DNA from: Nocardia acididurans
Lineage (GTDB): Bacteria > Actinomycetota > Actinomycetes > Mycobacteriales > Mycobacteriaceae
Length of the DNA stretch: 64,000 bases
NCBI RefSeq assembly: GCF_016741815.1
Contig: NZ_JAERRJ010000006.1
Coordinates: 310,001 to 374,000 of the forward strand
Direction of reading: 5' to 3'
Within the stretch, counting starts at the first letter, position 1. Every line of letters begins with the position of its first letter. This document shows positions 1 to 9,168 of this stretch, one piece after another. A program made the translations under genes and the position numbers. A model generated the notes under the pieces. The model saw only the letters and a program-made list of their open reading frames with translations. It was not told the origin of the DNA and searched no databases.

Positions 1-74
1 CGGGTAATCGGCGGATTGCGCGCCGATGCGCCCCCACTGAGGATATGCCCACCCCTGTTTGCCCGTGGGCACAC

Positions 75-3000
75 CTACCACCGAGCGGGCACATCCACTC
101 GTGACGACTCGTCCTCAGCCGAGAATATTCCTTCTTCGGCCTGTGCCGCAGCCCATAGGCGCGCGTACGCGCCGTCGGCCGATAGCAATTCGGCATGAGA
201 CCCGATCTCGGCGATGCGACCGTGTTCGACGACGGCGATCCGATCGGCCTGCGCGGCGGTGGCCAGGCGGTGCGCGACGATGACGGAAGTCCGCCCGTGG
301 GTGACCGATTCATTGGCTACCAGCACCGATGCCTCGGCGGCCGGATCCAGTACGGCGGTGGCCTCGTCGAGCAGCAGCAGATCGGGCTGCACGAGCTCGG
401 CGCGGGCCAGCGCGACGAGCTGCCTCTGCCCCGCCGACAGGCCGCGACCGCGTTCGCCGACGGGATTGCGCAGGCCCGCGGGGAGTGCCTCCAGGGAGTC
501 GAGCGCGCCGACCGCATAGGCGGCATGTCTGATTTGTGAGGATGTGGCGAAAGGTTTGCCAAATGAGATGTTGCTCGCCACGTCCCCGGTGAAGAGGTGA
601 GCTTCCTGCGGCACCACACCGAGCCGCGCGCGGTAGTCGGTGAGCCGGTAGTCGCGGATGTCGACACCGTCGACCCGGATGGCCCCGCGCGTCATTCCAG
701 AGTCGGCCGCATCTGGTGCGTGGTCGCCGGAGGCGCTCTGCTCACGCGGCATGTCGTAGAGGCGGGCCAGCAGCTTCACGATGGTCGACTTGCCCGCGCC
801 CGTCGCGCCGACCAGGGCCAGCGAGGTGCCCGCCGGAATACGCAGGCTGACGCCGTCCAGCGCGGGCTTGTTCGTTCCCGGGTAGTGGAACCGGACATCG
901 TCGAAGACGACCTCACCGCGCAGGCTGCCGTCGATGGGCCGCGCGTCCACCGGATCCGGCACGATCGACGACGGCGTGCGCAGCAGTTCCGCGATGCGCG
1001 ACAAGCCGACCCGCGCCTGCTGATACCCGTCGAACAGCTGCGACAGCTGATAGATCGGCCCGAACAGCAGTTCCAGGTACAGCACGAAGGCGATGAGGGT
1101 GCCCGCGGTCGTCGTCCCGTTCGCGACCTCCCGCGCACCCCAGAACACCACGCCCGCCAGCGCCAGATCCGCCCACACGCCGACGAAGGCGAAGAACGTC
1201 GCGATGGCGCGCTGCGCCCGCAGCCTGCTCACCCGGTAGCGATCGGAGTACTCGGCGAACCGCCGCGCCGACGCCTGCTCGTGCCGGTTGGCCTGCAGCG
1301 CCCGCAATCCGGCGACATTCTCGGCGAAATCGCCGTTCACCGTGCCGGAATGCTCACGCGACTCGCTGTAGGCCGCATTCGACACCCTGCGGAACCACCA
1401 AATCGCGATGATCAGCAGCGGCAGCGAAACCAGCACCACCAGCGCCAATTTCGCGTCGATCACCACCAGCGCCACCATGATCCCCGCGACCATGAGCAGG
1501 CTCACCAGCGCATCGGGCAGCCCCGTCTGCAGGAACGTCGACAGCGCGTCGATATCGGTGGTCATCCGCGTCATGATCCGGCCGGACAGCTCCCGCTCGT
1601 AGTAGTCGAGCCCCAGCCGCTGCAGATGCGCGTAACTGCGCACCCGCAACCCGTACAGCACCCGCTCCCCGGCCCGCGCACCCCACAGCAGCGCCGTCGA
1701 CGCCGCCAGCCACCCCACCCCGGCCAGCAGCCCGCCGACGATCGCGGCGCGCGTCAGCGCACCCTGATCCGAACCGCTGACCCCGTGGTCGATCGCATAC
1801 CGCACGATGGTCGGAAACCCCACGCCCACAAGCGCATCCACCGCCAGCAACCCGACCGCCAGCGCCACCAGCCACCGCACCGGCCGCAACATCCGCGGCA
1901 ACCGGAACCCGGGATCGGACTCCCGCAGCGGGCCGTCGTCGACCCCGGGCTGTTCGGTCGCGGCGGGCAGTCGCCCCAGCGACTTCCGGACCTCGGCCGG
2001 AGTATCGCGATCGATCAAGGCCTCGGCCGTCGCCGGAGCACGGCCGGACGGGTCGCCTGCGGCCGGTGTCACCGTGACCCGGTGAGTTTTGCGGCTGAAC
2101 CCGTCGGTGTCGCCGGAGGGTTCGCTCGCGGTGCGTTTCCGGTCGGCGATCGTGCCGTCGAAGGCGGCGCTTATGCGCTGTTCACCCGGGGCGAGTATGC
2201 CGGAGGCATGGGATTGGGCGACCACCCGAAGCGCACGCCCTTCTACGGCGTGCTCATGCTGCTGTCCGTCATGCTGCTCGGACTGTGGGTGCGCGATGTG
2301 TCCGTCGTGTGGCTGCGGCTGCTGCTGTTCGCCGGGCTGTTCGTGGTGGCGGCGGTCGGCTTCGTCATGACCTTCCGCGACTACTCCTGAACCGGGCAGC
2401 CGGATGACCCGGTCCGCCTGGGCCAGGGTCGATTCGCGGTGCGCGAGGATGAGGGTGGTGCGACCGGAATCGGCGGGGAGAGCCGCGAAGATGGCGGCCT
2501 CGGTGACCGCGTCCACCGCCGAGGTGGCGTCGTCGAGAATCAGCACGCGCGGATTCGCCAGCAGGGCGCGAGCCAGCGCGATGCGCTGCCGCTGACCCCC
2601 GGACAGGGTGAGGCCGCGTTCGCCGACCACCGTGTCGTAGCCGTCGGGCAGTGCCTCGATGAATTCGTGCGCGGCGGCCTGTTGGGCGGCCGTGCGGATC
2701 TCGGCGTCGGTGGCGTCGTCGCGGCCCAGCGCGATATTGGCGGCGATGGTGTCGGAGAGCAGGAAGGCTTCGTCGAAGACCACGCCCACCGCGGCGCGCA
2801 GATCCGCGGCCCGCAGGTCGGCGATGTCGGCGCGGGAGTCCTTGCCGTACAGGGTGATCCGGCCCGCATCCGGGGTGAAGAAGCGGGGGAGTAGCAGCGC
2901 CAGCGTGGATTTCCCGGAACCGGCTGGGCCGATGATCGCCACTGTCTCGCCGGGGGCGACGGTCAGGTCGAAGTCGCGCAGTACCGGGCGGTCGGGCTCG

Positions 3001-4052
3001 AATCCGAAGGTGAGGGAATCGATCTCGATGCCGAGCGGCCCGGCGGGCAGCCGCACCGGATGCTCCGGATCGATCCGCTCGGGCGCACTGTCGATGACCT
3101 GATGCACCCGCTCGGCGGCGGCGCGGGTCAACTGCGCCATCACCACCACCATGGCGACGGTGCGGGTGGCATTCGACATGGTCGACACGTAGGCGGCGAA
3201 CGCCAGGAACGTGCCCACCCCGATCGCGCCGTTCAAGGCCAGCACGCCGCCCACGGTGATCACCGCGATCAGCGCCGCCTGCGGAATCGCGGACAGGCTC
3301 GGCCCGAACCGGGCGTCGATTCGCGCCGCCCGCATGCGCTCCGAGAACACCCGGCGCGCATGGCCTTCCAGCAGATCCACCATGCGCGACTCCTGGCCGA
3401 AGCCCTTCACCACGCGCACGCCGGTGACGGTCTCCTCCACATGCTGGGCCAGATCCGCGGCCCGCTGCTGCGCCGACCAGGTGGCCGCGTACAGCCGCGG
3501 CCGCACCCGATACACGACCAGCACCATCACCGGCACCATGAGCAGCGCGGTGACCGCCAGCGGCGGGGACAGCCACAGCATGACGGCCGCCGACAGCAGG
3601 AACTGCAGGGCGGCCAGCAGCGACCACGGGCTCATGGCGAGCAGGCCCTGCACCAGATTCAGATCCGAGATGGATCGCGACACCACCTGCCCGGTGCGCA
3701 GTTCGTCCTGGCCGGGCCCGTCCATCCGGTGCAGGGCCCGGACCAGATCCACGCGCAGTTCGTGCTGCACGTCCAGGGCCAGCCGGCCGGCGAGCATGCG
3801 CCGGGCGAAGCTGGCGGCGGCGCGGCCCACGGCCACCAGCACCAGCAGCCACGCCATGGTGGTGATGATCGCGGTGTCGCCGGCCGTCGCGCCGTCCAGT
3901 GCCCGCTTGGCCAGCAGCGGACCGGCCACCGTGACGAGGCCGCCGAGCAGCAGCGCCGCCGCGAGCCCGGCCAACAGGCCCGGATGCGCCCGGCATCGGA
4001 TCCACAAGCGCCGCAACCAGCCGCGCGCCGGTTGCTCCGGCGCGCGGCGCAT
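75..4052 (-). CDS. Tandem (TMD-NBD-TMD-NBD) ABC exporter, Rv0194-like
   Basis: A single open frame of 1325 codons encodes two complete ABC exporter halves, each with a six-helix membrane domain and a nucleotide-binding domain. The first half has Walker A GPAGSGKST near residue 375 and LSGGQ near 482; the second has GATGAGKST near 1080 and LSAGQ near 1203. This order matches mycobacterial Rv0194, a multidrug exporter made as one chain. I chose the ATG at 4052 because AGAGGA lies just upstream; a GTG at 4082 is an alternative. The linker between the halves (about residues 550-660) is unusual: it is rich in His, Gln and Glu, and it is antisense to a well-formed membrane gene at 2208-2390. The first NBD also lacks the usual ELL-type end. 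The locus could instead be two genes (second half from GTG at 2072, 665 residues) joined by a missing stop or a frameshift. The ABC exporter identity is secure; the single-chain reading is less so. Confidence 0.85.
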   Translation of the reverse strand: MRRAPEQPARGWLRRLWIRCRAHPGLLAGLAAALLLGGLVTVAGPLLAKRALDGATAGDTAIITTMAWLLVLVAVGRAAASFARRMLAGRLALDVQHELRVDLVRALHRMDGPGQDELRTGQVVSRSISDLNLVQGLLAMSPWSLLAALQFLLSAAVMLWLSPPLAVTALLMVPVMVLVVYRVRPRLYAATWSAQQRAADLAQHVEETVTGVRVVKGFGQESRMVDLLEGHARRVFSERMRAARIDARFGPSLSAIPQAALIAVITVGGVLALNGAIGVGTFLAFAAYVSTMSNATRTVAMVVVMAQLTRAAAERVHQVIDSAPERIDPEHPVRLPAGPLGIEIDSLTFGFEPDRPVLRDFDLTVAPGETVAIIGPAGSGKSTLALLLPRFFTPDAGRITLYGKDSRADIADLRAADLRAAVGVVFDEAFLLSDTIAANIALGRDDATDAEIRTAAQQAAAHEFIEALPDGYDTVVGERGLTLSGGQRQRIALARALLANPRVLILDDATSAVDAVTEAAIFAALPADSGRTTLILAHRESTLAQADRVIRLPGSGVVAEGHDEADRRHHEQPGEQQQPQPHDGHIAHPQSEQHDGQQHEHAVEGRALRVVAQSHASGILAPGEQRISAAFDGTIADRKRTASEPSGDTDGFSRKTHRVTVTPAAGDPSGRAPATAEALIDRDTPAEVRKSLGRLPAATEQPGVDDGPLRESDPGFRLPRMLRPVRWLVALAVGLLAVDALVGVGFPTIVRYAIDHGVSGSDQGALTRAAIVGGLLAGVGWLAASTALLWGARAGERVLYGLRVRSYAHLQRLGLDYYERELSGRIMTRMTTDIDALSTFLQTGLPDALVSLLMVAGIMVALVVIDAKLALVVLVSLPLLIIAIWWFRRVSNAAYSESREHSGTVNGDFAENVAGLRALQANRHEQASARRFAEYSDRYRVSRLRAQRAIATFFAFVGVWADLALAGVVFWGAREVANGTTTAGTLIAFVLYLELLFGPIYQLSQLFDGYQQARVGLSRIAELLRTPSSIVPDPVDARPIDGSLRGEVVFDDVRFHYPGTNKPALDGVSLRIPAGTSLALVGATGAGKSTIVKLLARLYDMPREQSASGDHAPDAADSGMTRGAIRVDGVDIRDYRLTDYRARLGVVPQEAHLFTGDVASNISFGKPFATSSQIRHAAYAVGALDSLEALPAGLRNPVGERGRGLSAGQRQLVALARAELVQPDLLLLDEATAVLDPAAEASVLVANESVTHGRTSVIVAHRLATAAQADRIAVVEHGRIAEIGSHAELLSADGAYARLWAAAQAEEGIFSAEDESSRVDVPARW
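2208..2390 (+). CDS. Small two-helix membrane protein embedded antisense in the ABC exporter frame
   Basis: This is a 60-residue frame with a short polar N-terminus (MGLGDHPKRTPFYG), two hydrophobic stretches (about residues 13-27 and 32-53) and a charged end (TFRDYS). Nearly all third codon positions are G or C, the signature of real genes here, whereas the opposite-strand frame over the same bases reads as a His/Gln-rich string with poor codon bias. GGAGG occurs right before the ATG, but too close to be an ideal ribosome site. It looks like the small membrane proteins often found beside transporters. I do not recognise a family. It sits exactly in the linker between the two halves of the flanking exporter. 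Confidence 0.55.
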   Translation: MGLGDHPKRTPFYGVLMLLSVMLLGLWVRDVSVVWLRLLLFAGLFVVAAVGFVMTFRDYS

Positions 4053-4255
4053 CGTCCTCTGCTCGGTCTTGATCGCACTCACCCCTATTCGAAGGTAACC
4101 AACCGGACCGACAGTGTTTTGTTCCCGCAGTTCAGCTGCGCCTTCGGGAAGGGGTTCGATTCCGGGAGTCCGGCTGGACGGGGTGTGCCCTTGTGCCGGG
4201 CGGTCGCGCGTGATCGGCTGGAACGCCACCACGACCGTGAAAGCGAGCCGCCCCC

Positions 4256-4795
4256 ATGCCGATTCAGCGCCTCAACCACGCCGTCCTGTTCGTCTCCGAT
4301 GTGGAGCGTTCGGCCGCCTTCTACGGCCGGGTGCTGGGCTTCCGGCGACTGCCCGGCGGATTCCCGGGCGCGGTGTTCCTCCAGGCCGAGGGCTCGGCCA
4401 ACGACCACGACCTGGGCCTGTTCCAGTCGCCGGACCCGGCCACCCCGCACCGCACCGGCCGAGTCGGCCTCTACCACCTGGCCTGGGAGGTGGACACCCT
4501 CGCCGAACTCCAGCGGATCAGCGAAACGCTGCGCGCGGCGGGAGCCCTCACCGGGGCCTCCGACCACGCATCGACCAAAGCCCTCTACGCGGCCGACCCC
4601 GACGGCATCGAATTCGAGGTCTGCTGGCTGGTCCCCGACACCGCGATCGAAGCGGAACTGCAGTCCATGACCTCCCCGACGGCCCCGCTCGACCTCCCCG
4701 CCCTCATCGCGAAATACGGCGCGGACACACCGGGCGGCCCCCGCACCGATCACGAGGTCTGGCGTCGCCGGTTCGCCGCCGGCGACGCCGACTGA
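4256..4795 (+). CDS. VOC-family (glyoxalase/extradiol dioxygenase-like) protein
   Basis: This 179-residue protein belongs to the vicinal oxygen chelate superfamily. The N-terminal beta-alpha-beta module begins with an NHAVLFVSDVERSAAFY pattern typical of extradiol dioxygenase and glyoxalase folds. Candidate metal ligands are His8, His74 (in YHLAWEV) and Glu119 or Glu121 (after DPDG). A C-terminal extension of about 50 residues follows the core and may cap the active site. The family covers glyoxalase I, bleomycin-resistance proteins and catechol 2,3-dioxygenases, and the substrate cannot be told from sequence. It is transcribed away from the ABC exporter and converges on the ABC-2 permease gene. 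Confidence 0.85.
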   Translation: MPIQRLNHAVLFVSDVERSAAFYGRVLGFRRLPGGFPGAVFLQAEGSANDHDLGLFQSPDPATPHRTGRVGLYHLAWEVDTLAELQRISETLRAAGALTGASDHASTKALYAADPDGIEFEVCWLVPDTAIEAELQSMTSPTAPLDLPALIAKYGADTPGGPRTDHEVWRRRFAAGDAD

Positions 4796-4867
4796 CCGGC
4801 CGCCGGTGATGCCGGGATGACGAGAGCGTCTCAGCCGCAGGGAAGGCGCGACATCATGCGTAGAAGC

Positions 4868-5695
4868 TCAGTTGCGGCCGCCGAATCGCAGTGCGGAGGT
4901 GTCGGCCGGCTCGCGGCGGGTGAAGTCCCACCAGGCGGCGGTGCCCGCGGCGGTGGCCCACAGCAGCAGCAAGACGATCGCGGCGGGGGTCGGCGCGATG
5001 AAGGCGACGTTCTCCGGAATCACGCCACCGGTGATCGACCCCACCGTGGCCGACACGGGTAGCACGGTGCACACGGCGGGAATGCCGAGGGCGTTGGCGA
5101 TCAACCAGAGCAGCGGTTCCGCGATCAGCAGGCCGACCACCACGGTCACCGCCCGACCGGGATTGCGCAGCAGGAAGCCCAGCGCGGCCCCGATCACCGA
5201 CCAGCACACGACCGCCAGCGCCACCCCCGCCAGCACCGCCAGATGCTGCCCGCCGACGGTGATCTTCCCCCGCGCGACCAGCAGCACCAGCCCGAAACCC
5301 ACCACCTCGACGACGAGCACCGTCGCCAGCGAAAACGCCGCCGTCACAGCGAGTTTCGCCCCCAGCAGCACATTCCGGTCGGGTGTGAACAGCGAACCGG
5401 CCGCCAGTGTCCCGTACCGATACTCGGCCCCCGTGGCCTCCGCCCCGAAAATCCCGGCCAGCACCACCGCCAGCCCCAGCGCCGCGGCCACCGCGATCCC
5501 GCCGACCCCGAGGGACTCCGGCACCACGCCCGCCCACTCGATCGGCTCAGCGGTGAACGCCAGTACCGCGAACGCGGCGATCCCGGCCGCCGCGACCACC
5601 GCCGCCAGCACCGCATACGCCTTCACCGAGATGACCTTGCGCACTTCGGAATTCGCCGCCCGCACCACGGGCTCCGGCACCGCCGTGAGGATCAT
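4868..5695 (-). CDS. ABC-2 type transporter permease
   Basis: The 275-residue product has about six hydrophobic segments separated by short loops, with a charged N-terminus (VVRAANSEVRKVISVKAY) typical of ABC-2 permeases of the BcrB/NatB type. I chose the ATG at 5695 because an AAAGG box lies upstream. The motif EYRYGTLAAGSLFTPDR resembles the conserved E-x-R-xGT loop of export permeases that pair with a separate ATPase, and the ATPase gene lies just upstream (5934-6872). Together they probably form an exporter or a drug or lantibiotic self-protection pump; the cargo is unknown. The 238-bp gap between the two genes holds no convincing gene. Confidence 0.85.
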   Translation of the reverse strand: MILTAVPEPVVRAANSEVRKVISVKAYAVLAAVVAAAGIAAFAVLAFTAEPIEWAGVVPESLGVGGIAVAAALGLAVVLAGIFGAEATGAEYRYGTLAAGSLFTPDRNVLLGAKLAVTAAFSLATVLVVEVVGFGLVLLVARGKITVGGQHLAVLAGVALAVVCWSVIGAALGFLLRNPGRAVTVVVGLLIAEPLLWLIANALGIPAVCTVLPVSATVGSITGGVIPENVAFIAPTPAAIVLLLLWATAAGTAAWWDFTRREPADTSALRFGGRN

Positions 5696-5933
5696 CGCAC
5701 AACCTTTCGTCGAATACCGCCGCCCGCCACACACCCCGCCTCGCGCCCCGAATCACAGCGCGCCGCTGCAGCGTTCCCGCCATTCCAGCGGGTTCGCGGC
5801 AAGGATCCACAGGGGTAGCGCACGGTGAATGTGTCGATCCCGGCCGAACGCATGCCGGGTTGACGCGGGCGTGCCGATTGCCGTCGCCATGCCGATACGG
5901 CGGCGCTGTTCTCCCGGTGCCGCTGGCGCTGTA

Positions 5934-6872
5934 TCACCGGGGCATCCCGTAGGCGGGGAAGGCCGGGGTGGTGGGGCGGTGGGTGAGGGTGGCCAGGACC
6001 TGGTCGGGGTGGACGTGTTCGGGGGTGATCTCGGTGAGTTGGACTCGGGCGGTTTGGGCGGCCGATTCCAGTTGGGCCAGTGAGGCTTCGGCTACGGCCA
6101 GGCGGCCGTCGGGGCGCATGACGGCGTCGGTGTAGCCCTCGGCGGCCAGGGCCGTGGCGAGGGCGATGGGGCTGGAGGCGCGGACCAGGAGGCGGTCGGG
6201 GTGGCTGCGGCGCAGGCGTGCGGGGCTGCCCTGGTAGACGATGGCGCCGTGGTCGAGGACGATGAGTTCGTCGGCGATGGGCAGGGCCGCGCTGAGGGTG
6301 CGGGCGGTTGACAGGACGGTGCCGCCGCGGCGGGTGTGGCCGCGCAGATACTCGTTGAGCCAGGCGATTTCGGGTGCGGTCAGGCCCGCGGTGGGGTCGT
6401 CGAGCAGGAGGAGCGGCGGGTCGCCCAGGAGGGCGACGGCCAGCGCCAGGCGGGTCTGGTGGCCGGGGGAGAGCGTGCCGATGCGGTGGCCGGCCAGGTC
6501 GGTGAGCTGGACCAGGGCCAGTAGTTCTTCCACGCGGTCGTCGGAAACGCCTGCGGCGGCGGCGAATACGCGCAGCTGGCCGCGGGCGGTGCGCGCCGGG
6601 TGCAGGGTGCGGGGGGACAGCATGGCGCCGATCGGCTGGCGGCCGCGCCGGATGCCGGAGCCGGGGCCTCCGACACGCGCGGTGCCGGAGGTCGGTTCGA
6701 GCTGGCCCAGCAGCAGTTTCAGCAGGGTCGTCTTCCCCGCGCCCGCGGGACCGACCACGACGGCGACGGTCCCGGCGGGCACGACGAAGCTCACGTCGCG
6801 GACAGCGGCCACGTCGCCGAAGGTCTTGCTCAGCCCGCCGGCGGCGAAGGCGAGCGGCCGCGGCCGGCTCAC
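5934..6872 (-). CDS. ABC transporter ATP-binding protein
   Basis: This 312-residue ATPase has Walker A GPAGAGKTT at residues 41-49, a variant signature LSPGH at 135-139 in place of LSGGQ, and Walker B LLLLDDP at about 155-161. A C-terminal region of about 100 residues follows the NBD, as in BcrA/NatA-type drug and lantibiotic exporters. The GTG start at 6872 overlaps the upstream gene's stop by four bases (GTGA), so the two are probably translationally coupled. The ABC-2 permease downstream is the likely partner. The conserved Q-loop position reads IGAMLSP rather than a clear Gln. Confidence 0.88.
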   Translation of the reverse strand: MSRPRPLAFAAGGLSKTFGDVAAVRDVSFVVPAGTVAVVVGPAGAGKTTLLKLLLGQLEPTSGTARVGGPGSGIRRGRQPIGAMLSPRTLHPARTARGQLRVFAAAAGVSDDRVEELLALVQLTDLAGHRIGTLSPGHQTRLALAVALLGDPPLLLLDDPTAGLTAPEIAWLNEYLRGHTRRGGTVLSTARTLSAALPIADELIVLDHGAIVYQGSPARLRRSHPDRLLVRASSPIALATALAAEGYTDAVMRPDGRLAVAEASLAQLESAAQTARVQLTEITPEHVHPDQVLATLTHRPTTPAFPAYGMPR

Positions 6873-7666
6873 GAGCGCGGAGTCTTCGGTGCGGCTCCCT
6901 GCTGCGGAGTCTGCGGTGCTGTGCCCTGCTGCGGAGTCTGCGGTGTGGGCTGCGACTGCAGGGTCTTCGGTGCGGCCTCCACGGCGGGTAGCGGGTCGGC
7001 GTCGATCACCAGTTGCTGTGGCCAGGCGGCCGGCGGTGCGCCGAATGCCTTGCGGGAGTTGTCGATCAACCGGTGGCCCAGGGCCCGGTTGCCGAAACCG
7101 CCGATGGCCGCGCCGATTCCGGCGGGCAGCACCTTGCCGAACATGAGCGCGGACCGCTTGGCAATGAACTGCATGATGAACCGCTTGAGCAGTGAATCGT
7201 TCATGCTGCTGATGCCCGGGATCTTCCCGGCCAGCAGATTGCCCCAGTTCTTGGCGGAGCTGCCGACGCTCTTCTGCACGATGGCCATGCCGCTGTCGCC
7301 GAGCACGACCGCGAGCACGAGGGCGCGGCGGCGCTCTTTGTCCTCCGGGGCGACGCCGTGCACCGATGCCACCGCGAGGGTGTACAGCGCGGAGGCTTCG
7401 AGGAAGAACGCCGTCTCGGCGCTGATGGCCGCGACCGACGCGATGGTGCCCACCCCGGGCACGGCGGCGGTGGCCCCGACGGCGGTGCCGCTGCCCGTGA
7501 CGGTGTTGAGGTACAGCTTCTCGATGCGCGTGATGATCTGCGCGGGCGACTCGCCCGGATGCGATTTGCGCATCCGCTCCACGTACTTGGCGACAGCGGG
7601 CGCCTGCAATTGCGATCCGTTGTCGAGCAGGGTGACGACCGCCTTCTCGAGCCCGGTCTTGAACAT
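6869..7666 (-). CDS. Conserved hypothetical helical protein with Pro/Gln repeat tail
   Basis: This 265-residue protein starts at an ATG preceded by AAGGGG at good spacing. The first 60 residues are charged and helical (LEKAVVTLLDNGSQLQAPAVAKYVERMRKSHPG). A Gly/Ala-rich hydrophobic core follows (TGSGTAVGATAAVPGVGTIASVAA), then a second helical region with KNWGNLLAGKIPG and a glycine-rich LPAGIGAAIGGFGNRALG stretch, a pattern loosely like EcsC-type membrane-associated proteins. The last 30 residues are a short Pro-Gln-Thr repeat (PQTPQQG twice). It is the first gene of an apparent operon with the ABC ATPase and permease and is divergent from the AraC regulator. Function is unknown. Confidence 0.75.
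   Translation of the reverse strand: MFKTGLEKAVVTLLDNGSQLQAPAVAKYVERMRKSHPGESPAQIITRIEKLYLNTVTGSGTAVGATAAVPGVGTIASVAAISAETAFFLEASALYTLAVASVHGVAPEDKERRRALVLAVVLGDSGMAIVQKSVGSSAKNWGNLLAGKIPGISSMNDSLLKRFIMQFIAKRSALMFGKVLPAGIGAAIGGFGNRALGHRLIDNSRKAFGAPPAAWPQQLVIDADPLPAVEAAPKTLQSQPTPQTPQQGTAPQTPQQGAAPKTPRS
6878..6958 (-). repeat. Short imperfect tandem repeat encoding PQTPQQG units
   Basis: The bases CTGCTGCGGAGTCTGCGGTG recur head to tail at about a 30-bp period near the 3' end of the helical hypothetical gene, with a decayed third copy. They encode the Pro/Gln/Thr tail. Length variation between strains would change only the tail. Confidence 0.6.
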
Positions 7667-7894
7667 CGACAACACCCCTTCTCCGTACGGTCCTCCGACC
7701 GAAACTCTATGGCACCGGACCAACGATCCGCGAGGTACAGGGGTTCCTGCACCCCTGGCCACCGTGCGCGTGTCGCGGCAAGTCCGCGGGAACGCCCGGC
7801 GGGTCGGCCCGTGTCCCGGGATTACCCGCTGCGAGTTCGCTCTCACGGCCGCTCTCGTCACACCGATCGCCCCGTTTCGGCCTACCGTGAACAC

Positions 7895-8737
7895 GTGGCA
7901 GGAGTGTCCGAAGGCGCGTCGGGCCGACCCGACGCCCGGCTGCGCGACTACGTCCTCGGGTACGAGGGCTACCTGCTGCACGGCTTCGACCCGGGCACCC
8001 ACGTCGGCATGCCCAGTTCCGTGCAGACCGTCCTGGTGACCATCGACGAGCCCGTCGACCTGCCGGTGTCCTCGCACCCCGACCAGCCCGGCGGCACCTG
8101 GGAGATGCTGGCCAGCGGCCTCACCGTGCGCCCCGCGCTGATCCGGCACAACGGTTTCCAGCACGGCGTCCAGGTGGCGCTGACGCCGCGCGGCTGCCGC
8201 GCCCTGTTCGGCATCCCGGCCGCCGCGCTGGGTTCCTGGGTGGTCGACCTGCGGGAGGTGCTGGGCGCGTCGCGAGCGGTCGAGTTGCGCGAGCGGATCA
8301 GCGGGACGGCGAGCTGGCCCGCGCGGTTCGCCGTGTTCGACGAGATCCTGCTGCGGCACGTCGAGCAGTTGCCGTGGGATCGCGAGCTCTGGCACGCCTG
8401 GGACCTGCTGACCGCCCCCGACCCCGATATCCGGGTGGCCGCCGTCGCCGACGAGATCGGCTGGAGCCGAAGACATCTCGGCAACCGCTTCACCGCCGAA
8501 TTCGGCGTGACGCCCAAGGACGCCGTGCGCATCGCCCGCTTCGAACGCTCGCACCAGCTGCTGCGCCGCCCGGACGCCCCCGTGCTGTCGGAGGCCGCGG
8601 TCCACTGCGGCTACTACGACCAGGCGCACATGGCCCGTGAATGGCGCGAACTCGCGGGCATGCCGCCCTCGGTGTGGCGCGAGCAGGAGGAGTTCCCATT
8701 CGTCCAAGACCCGCAGGGGGCGCAGGCGGGAAGGTGA
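7895..8737 (+). CDS. AraC-family transcriptional regulator
   Basis: The product of about 280 residues has a C-terminal AraC-type double helix-turn-helix, with the stretch VAAVADEIGWSRRHLGNRF as the first HTH and the typical end QAHMAREWRELAGMPPSVWR. The N-terminal 150 residues form the ligand or sensor region (DUF6597-like in general pattern; not certain). The start is ambiguous: GTG at 7895 or at 7904, neither with a strong ribosome site. The gene stops four bases before the VOC gene, whose ribosome site (AAGGTGAGG) overlaps the stop, so the two form an operon. The divergent 228-bp region between this gene and the helical hypothetical gene probably holds promoters for both. Confidence 0.88.
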   Translation: MAGVSEGASGRPDARLRDYVLGYEGYLLHGFDPGTHVGMPSSVQTVLVTIDEPVDLPVSSHPDQPGGTWEMLASGLTVRPALIRHNGFQHGVQVALTPRGCRALFGIPAAALGSWVVDLREVLGASRAVELRERISGTASWPARFAVFDEILLRHVEQLPWDRELWHAWDLLTAPDPDIRVAAVADEIGWSRRHLGNRFTAEFGVTPKDAVRIARFERSHQLLRRPDAPVLSEAAVHCGYYDQAHMAREWRELAGMPPSVWREQEEFPFVQDPQGAQAGR

Positions 8738-8741
8738 GGTC

Positions 8742-9161
8742 ATGAGCGAAACGACAACCCCTGTGACCACCGCGACCGCCATCTGGCCCGCCTTCCTCTA
8801 CCGCGACGCGCAGGCCGCGATGGCGTTCCTGGAGCGCGCCTTCGGCTTCGAAACCGCCTTCGCCGCCACCCGGGACGGCGTGGTCCAGCACGCCGAACTG
8901 GTCTTCCCCGGCGGCGTCGGCATCATGCTCGGCCAGCTCCGCGACGATATGACCCTGGAGGACATGGTCCCGGGCATCGGGTCGGCCTATCTCGTGATCG
9001 ACGACCCGGACGCCCTGTACGCGCGCGCCAAGGCGGCGGGCGCGACCATCACCAAGGAGCTCCAGGACGAAACCGATTACGAGTCACGGGGATTCACCTG
9101 CCGTGACCCGGAGGGCGTGAACTGGAGCTTCGGCACCTACCCCGGCGCGAAGGGCTCCTGA
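8742..9161 (+). CDS. VOC-family protein (PhnB/glyoxalase-like)
   Basis: This 139-residue protein starts at an ATG with a strong AAGGTGAGG site. It has one VOC repeat pair, with IWPAFLYRDAQAAMAFLERAFGFE at the N-terminus and FTCRDPEGVNWSFGTYPG at the end, the DPEG-N-W-x-FGTY signature common in PhnB-like members. These proteins often lack a demonstrated metal-dependent activity and may bind or modify small molecules. Its coupling to the upstream AraC gene suggests that the regulator controls, or responds to, the same compound. Confidence 0.86.
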   Translation: MSETTTPVTTATAIWPAFLYRDAQAAMAFLERAFGFETAFAATRDGVVQHAELVFPGGVGIMLGQLRDDMTLEDMVPGIGSAYLVIDDPDALYARAKAAGATITKELQDETDYESRGFTCRDPEGVNWSFGTYPGAKGS

Positions 9162-9168
9162 TCGGTGC

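Noticed and set aside
597..2207. Long plus-strand frame leading into the small membrane gene
   Set aside because: The upstream part is antisense to the exporter and lacks coding bias; only the last 60 codons look real.
3060..4670. 536-codon plus-strand frame
   Set aside because: Antisense shadow that ends inside the VOC gene in a different phase.
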